The notes below the pieces were generated by a model. It did not search any database. It was not told where the DNA came from and saw only the letters and a list, made by a program, of their open reading frames with translations. A stretch of DNA of 64,000 bases, from assembly GCF_900090315.1 (NCBI RefSeq), contig NZ_FMHZ01000002.1, positions 2,086,501 to 2,150,500 of the forward strand, read 5' to 3'. The DNA comes from Micromonospora citrea. Its GTDB lineage: Bacteria; Actinomycetota; Actinomycetes; Mycobacteriales; Micromonosporaceae. The position numbers were made by a program, and so were the translations under genes. Positions 63,096-64,000 of the stretch are shown here, piece after piece. Within the stretch, counting starts at the first letter, position 1, and every line of letters begins with the position of its first letter.

Positions 63096-64000
63096 ATGGT
63101 GCTGCGTGTGGACCATGTCTGCAAGGAGTATCGCGGAGGGGTGCGGGCCAACGACGACATCAGCATCCGGGTGAACGCCGGCCAGGTCTACGGCCTGCTC
63201 GGCCACAACGGCGCCGGCAAGACCACGCTGGTCAACCAGGTCGCCGGGCTGATCCGCCCGACCAGCGGCACGATCCGCATCGGCGACGGCGACCCGGTCG
63301 CCGACCCCGGGTTCGCCCACCGGGTCTGCTCGGTGCAGCCGCAGGCCCAGGTGCCGCTGATGGGCGTCACGCCCCGCCAGGCCATCACCCTGGTCGCCCG
63401 GATCCGGGGCGCCGGCCGGGCCGAGGCGGCCACCGCCACCCAGCGGCTGCTCGAGGCCCTGGACATCACCGAGTGGGCCGACACCCCGGCCGAGCGCCTC
63501 TCCGGCGGCGTCCGGCGCCTCGCCGCGTACTGCCTCGCCGCCGTGCGGCCGGGCCAGGTGATCGTGCTCGACGAGCCCAGCAACGACGTCGACCCGGTGC
63601 GCCGGCGGCTGCTGTGGCAGCAGGTCCGGTCGCTCGCCGACGACGGGGCGGCCGTCCTGCTGGTCACCCACAACCTCACCGAGGTCGAGCGGATCCTCGA
63701 CCGGCTCTCGGTCCTGGCGCACGGCCGGGTGGTCGCCGAGGGCACCGTCGCCGACCTGCGCGCCGGGGCCGGGCCGGCACTGCGGCTCGACGTCAGCCTG
63801 TCGGCCGGCACCGAGGAGCCCGCCGTGCCGGCGTTCGCCGCGCAGCCGCCGCGCCGCGACCGCCAGCGGCTGGTGTACGCCCTCGACACCGCCGAGGCCG
63901 TGGCCGCCACCGAGTGGGCGGCGCGCATGCAGGCCGCCGGCGCCGTCGAGGACTTCTCGCTCTACCCGATGCGGGTCGAGGACATCTACCTCGCCCTGGA
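63096..64000 (+). CDS. ABC transporter ATP-binding protein, truncated by window end
   Basis: At least 301 residues, open at the window edge. Walker A is LLGHNGAGKTT, signature LSGGVRRLAAYCLAA, Walker B VIVLDEPSNDVDPVRRRL and H-loop VTHNLTEVE, with a C-terminal extension after about residue 220. SNDVD in place of the usual TNGLD-type segment is uncommon but keeps the catalytic Glu. The ATG at 63096 has GGAG five bases upstream. It is divergent from a TetR regulator. The permease is presumably encoded beyond 64000. Confidence 0.9.
   Translation, partial: MVLRVDHVCKEYRGGVRANDDISIRVNAGQVYGLLGHNGAGKTTLVNQVAGLIRPTSGTIRIGDGDPVADPGFAHRVCSVQPQAQVPLMGVTPRQAITLVARIRGAGRAEAATATQRLLEALDITEWADTPAERLSGGVRRLAAYCLAAVRPGQVIVLDEPSNDVDPVRRRLLWQQVRSLADDGAAVLLVTHNLTEVERILDRLSVLAHGRVVAEGTVADLRAGAGPALRLDVSLSAGTEEPAVPAFAAQPPRRDRQRLVYALDTAEAVAATEWAARMQAAGAVEDFSLYPMRVEDIYLAL

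Overview
The window is a very GC-rich actinobacterial chromosome segment. Gene content, frequent GTG starts, and operons coupled by ATGA or GTGA overlaps fit Micromonosporaceae (Micromonospora or a close relative); this is an inference from family knowledge, not from a database comparison. I see no rRNA, tRNA, CRISPR array, transposase or phage gene. The backbone is ordinary chromosome: gatB, gatA, gatC, ligA, a MetE-like protein, mnmA, a cysteine desulfurase and etfA/etfB lie on the minus strand in an order that recalls the Mycobacterium tuberculosis gatB-to-fixA region, with lineage-specific genes inserted.

Layout. 1-13.3 kb: LacI regulator, a c-di-GMP EAL protein, a small PH-like membrane protein, a D-2-hydroxyacid dehydrogenase, a GAF-SpoIIE phosphatase coupled to a lipoprotein sugar dehydrogenase, a membrane metallophosphoesterase, and an AceE-like thiamine diphosphate enzyme. 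13.3-20.5 kb: gatB, then an ABC exporter divergent from a two-component system, then gatA and gatC. 20.7-31.6 kb: a GGDEF-EAL protein with a large insertion, ligA, a membrane-anchored PemK-like protein, an ADP-ribosylglycohydrolase, a VOC protein, the MetE-like protein, mnmA and iscS-type desulfurase. 31.8-39.8 kb: sortase plus DUF4397 surface protein, divergent from an ECF sigma/anti-sigma pair, a P-type ATPase and the electron-transfer flavoprotein. 39.9-49.8 kb: GNAT, two DUF202 proteins, a PLDc_N-like protein, an IlvG-like enzyme, enoyl-CoA hydratase, two DUF6232 paralogues separated by tandem-repeat arrays, a coiled-coil protein, ribokinase and an ABC ATPase. 49.9-64 kb: an ABC exporter, a ROK repressor divergent from a GH3 glycosidase, a SpoIIE phosphatase and STAS protein, a TetR-controlled membrane operon, a GNAT, a probable copper-responsive DUF4396 protein, small conserved-looking proteins, an MbtH-like protein and a TetR/ABC divergent pair cut by the window edge.

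Common functional themes are cell-envelope sensing and signalling (two c-di-GMP proteins, two SpoIIE phosphatases, a STAS protein, a two-component system, an ECF sigma factor with its membrane anti-sigma factor) and efflux (four ABC systems). Nearly all convergent gene pairs are separated by long perfect hairpins that probably act as bidirectional terminators.

The most unusual signals are: twin 16-bp palindromes (CTTGAAC-NN-GTTCAAG) around the promoter of a membrane protein/DUF393/TetR operon; a 12 x 14-bp array and a 45-bp array between two DUF6232 genes; tandem duplications of gene 3' ends including the stop codon (mnmA and an ABC ATPase gene); a 175-residue insertion inside the EAL domain of a GGDEF-EAL protein; a sortase-DUF4397 pair whose substrate has a non-canonical sorting signal; and a CsoR-like palindrome in front of a histidine-rich DUF4396 membrane protein.
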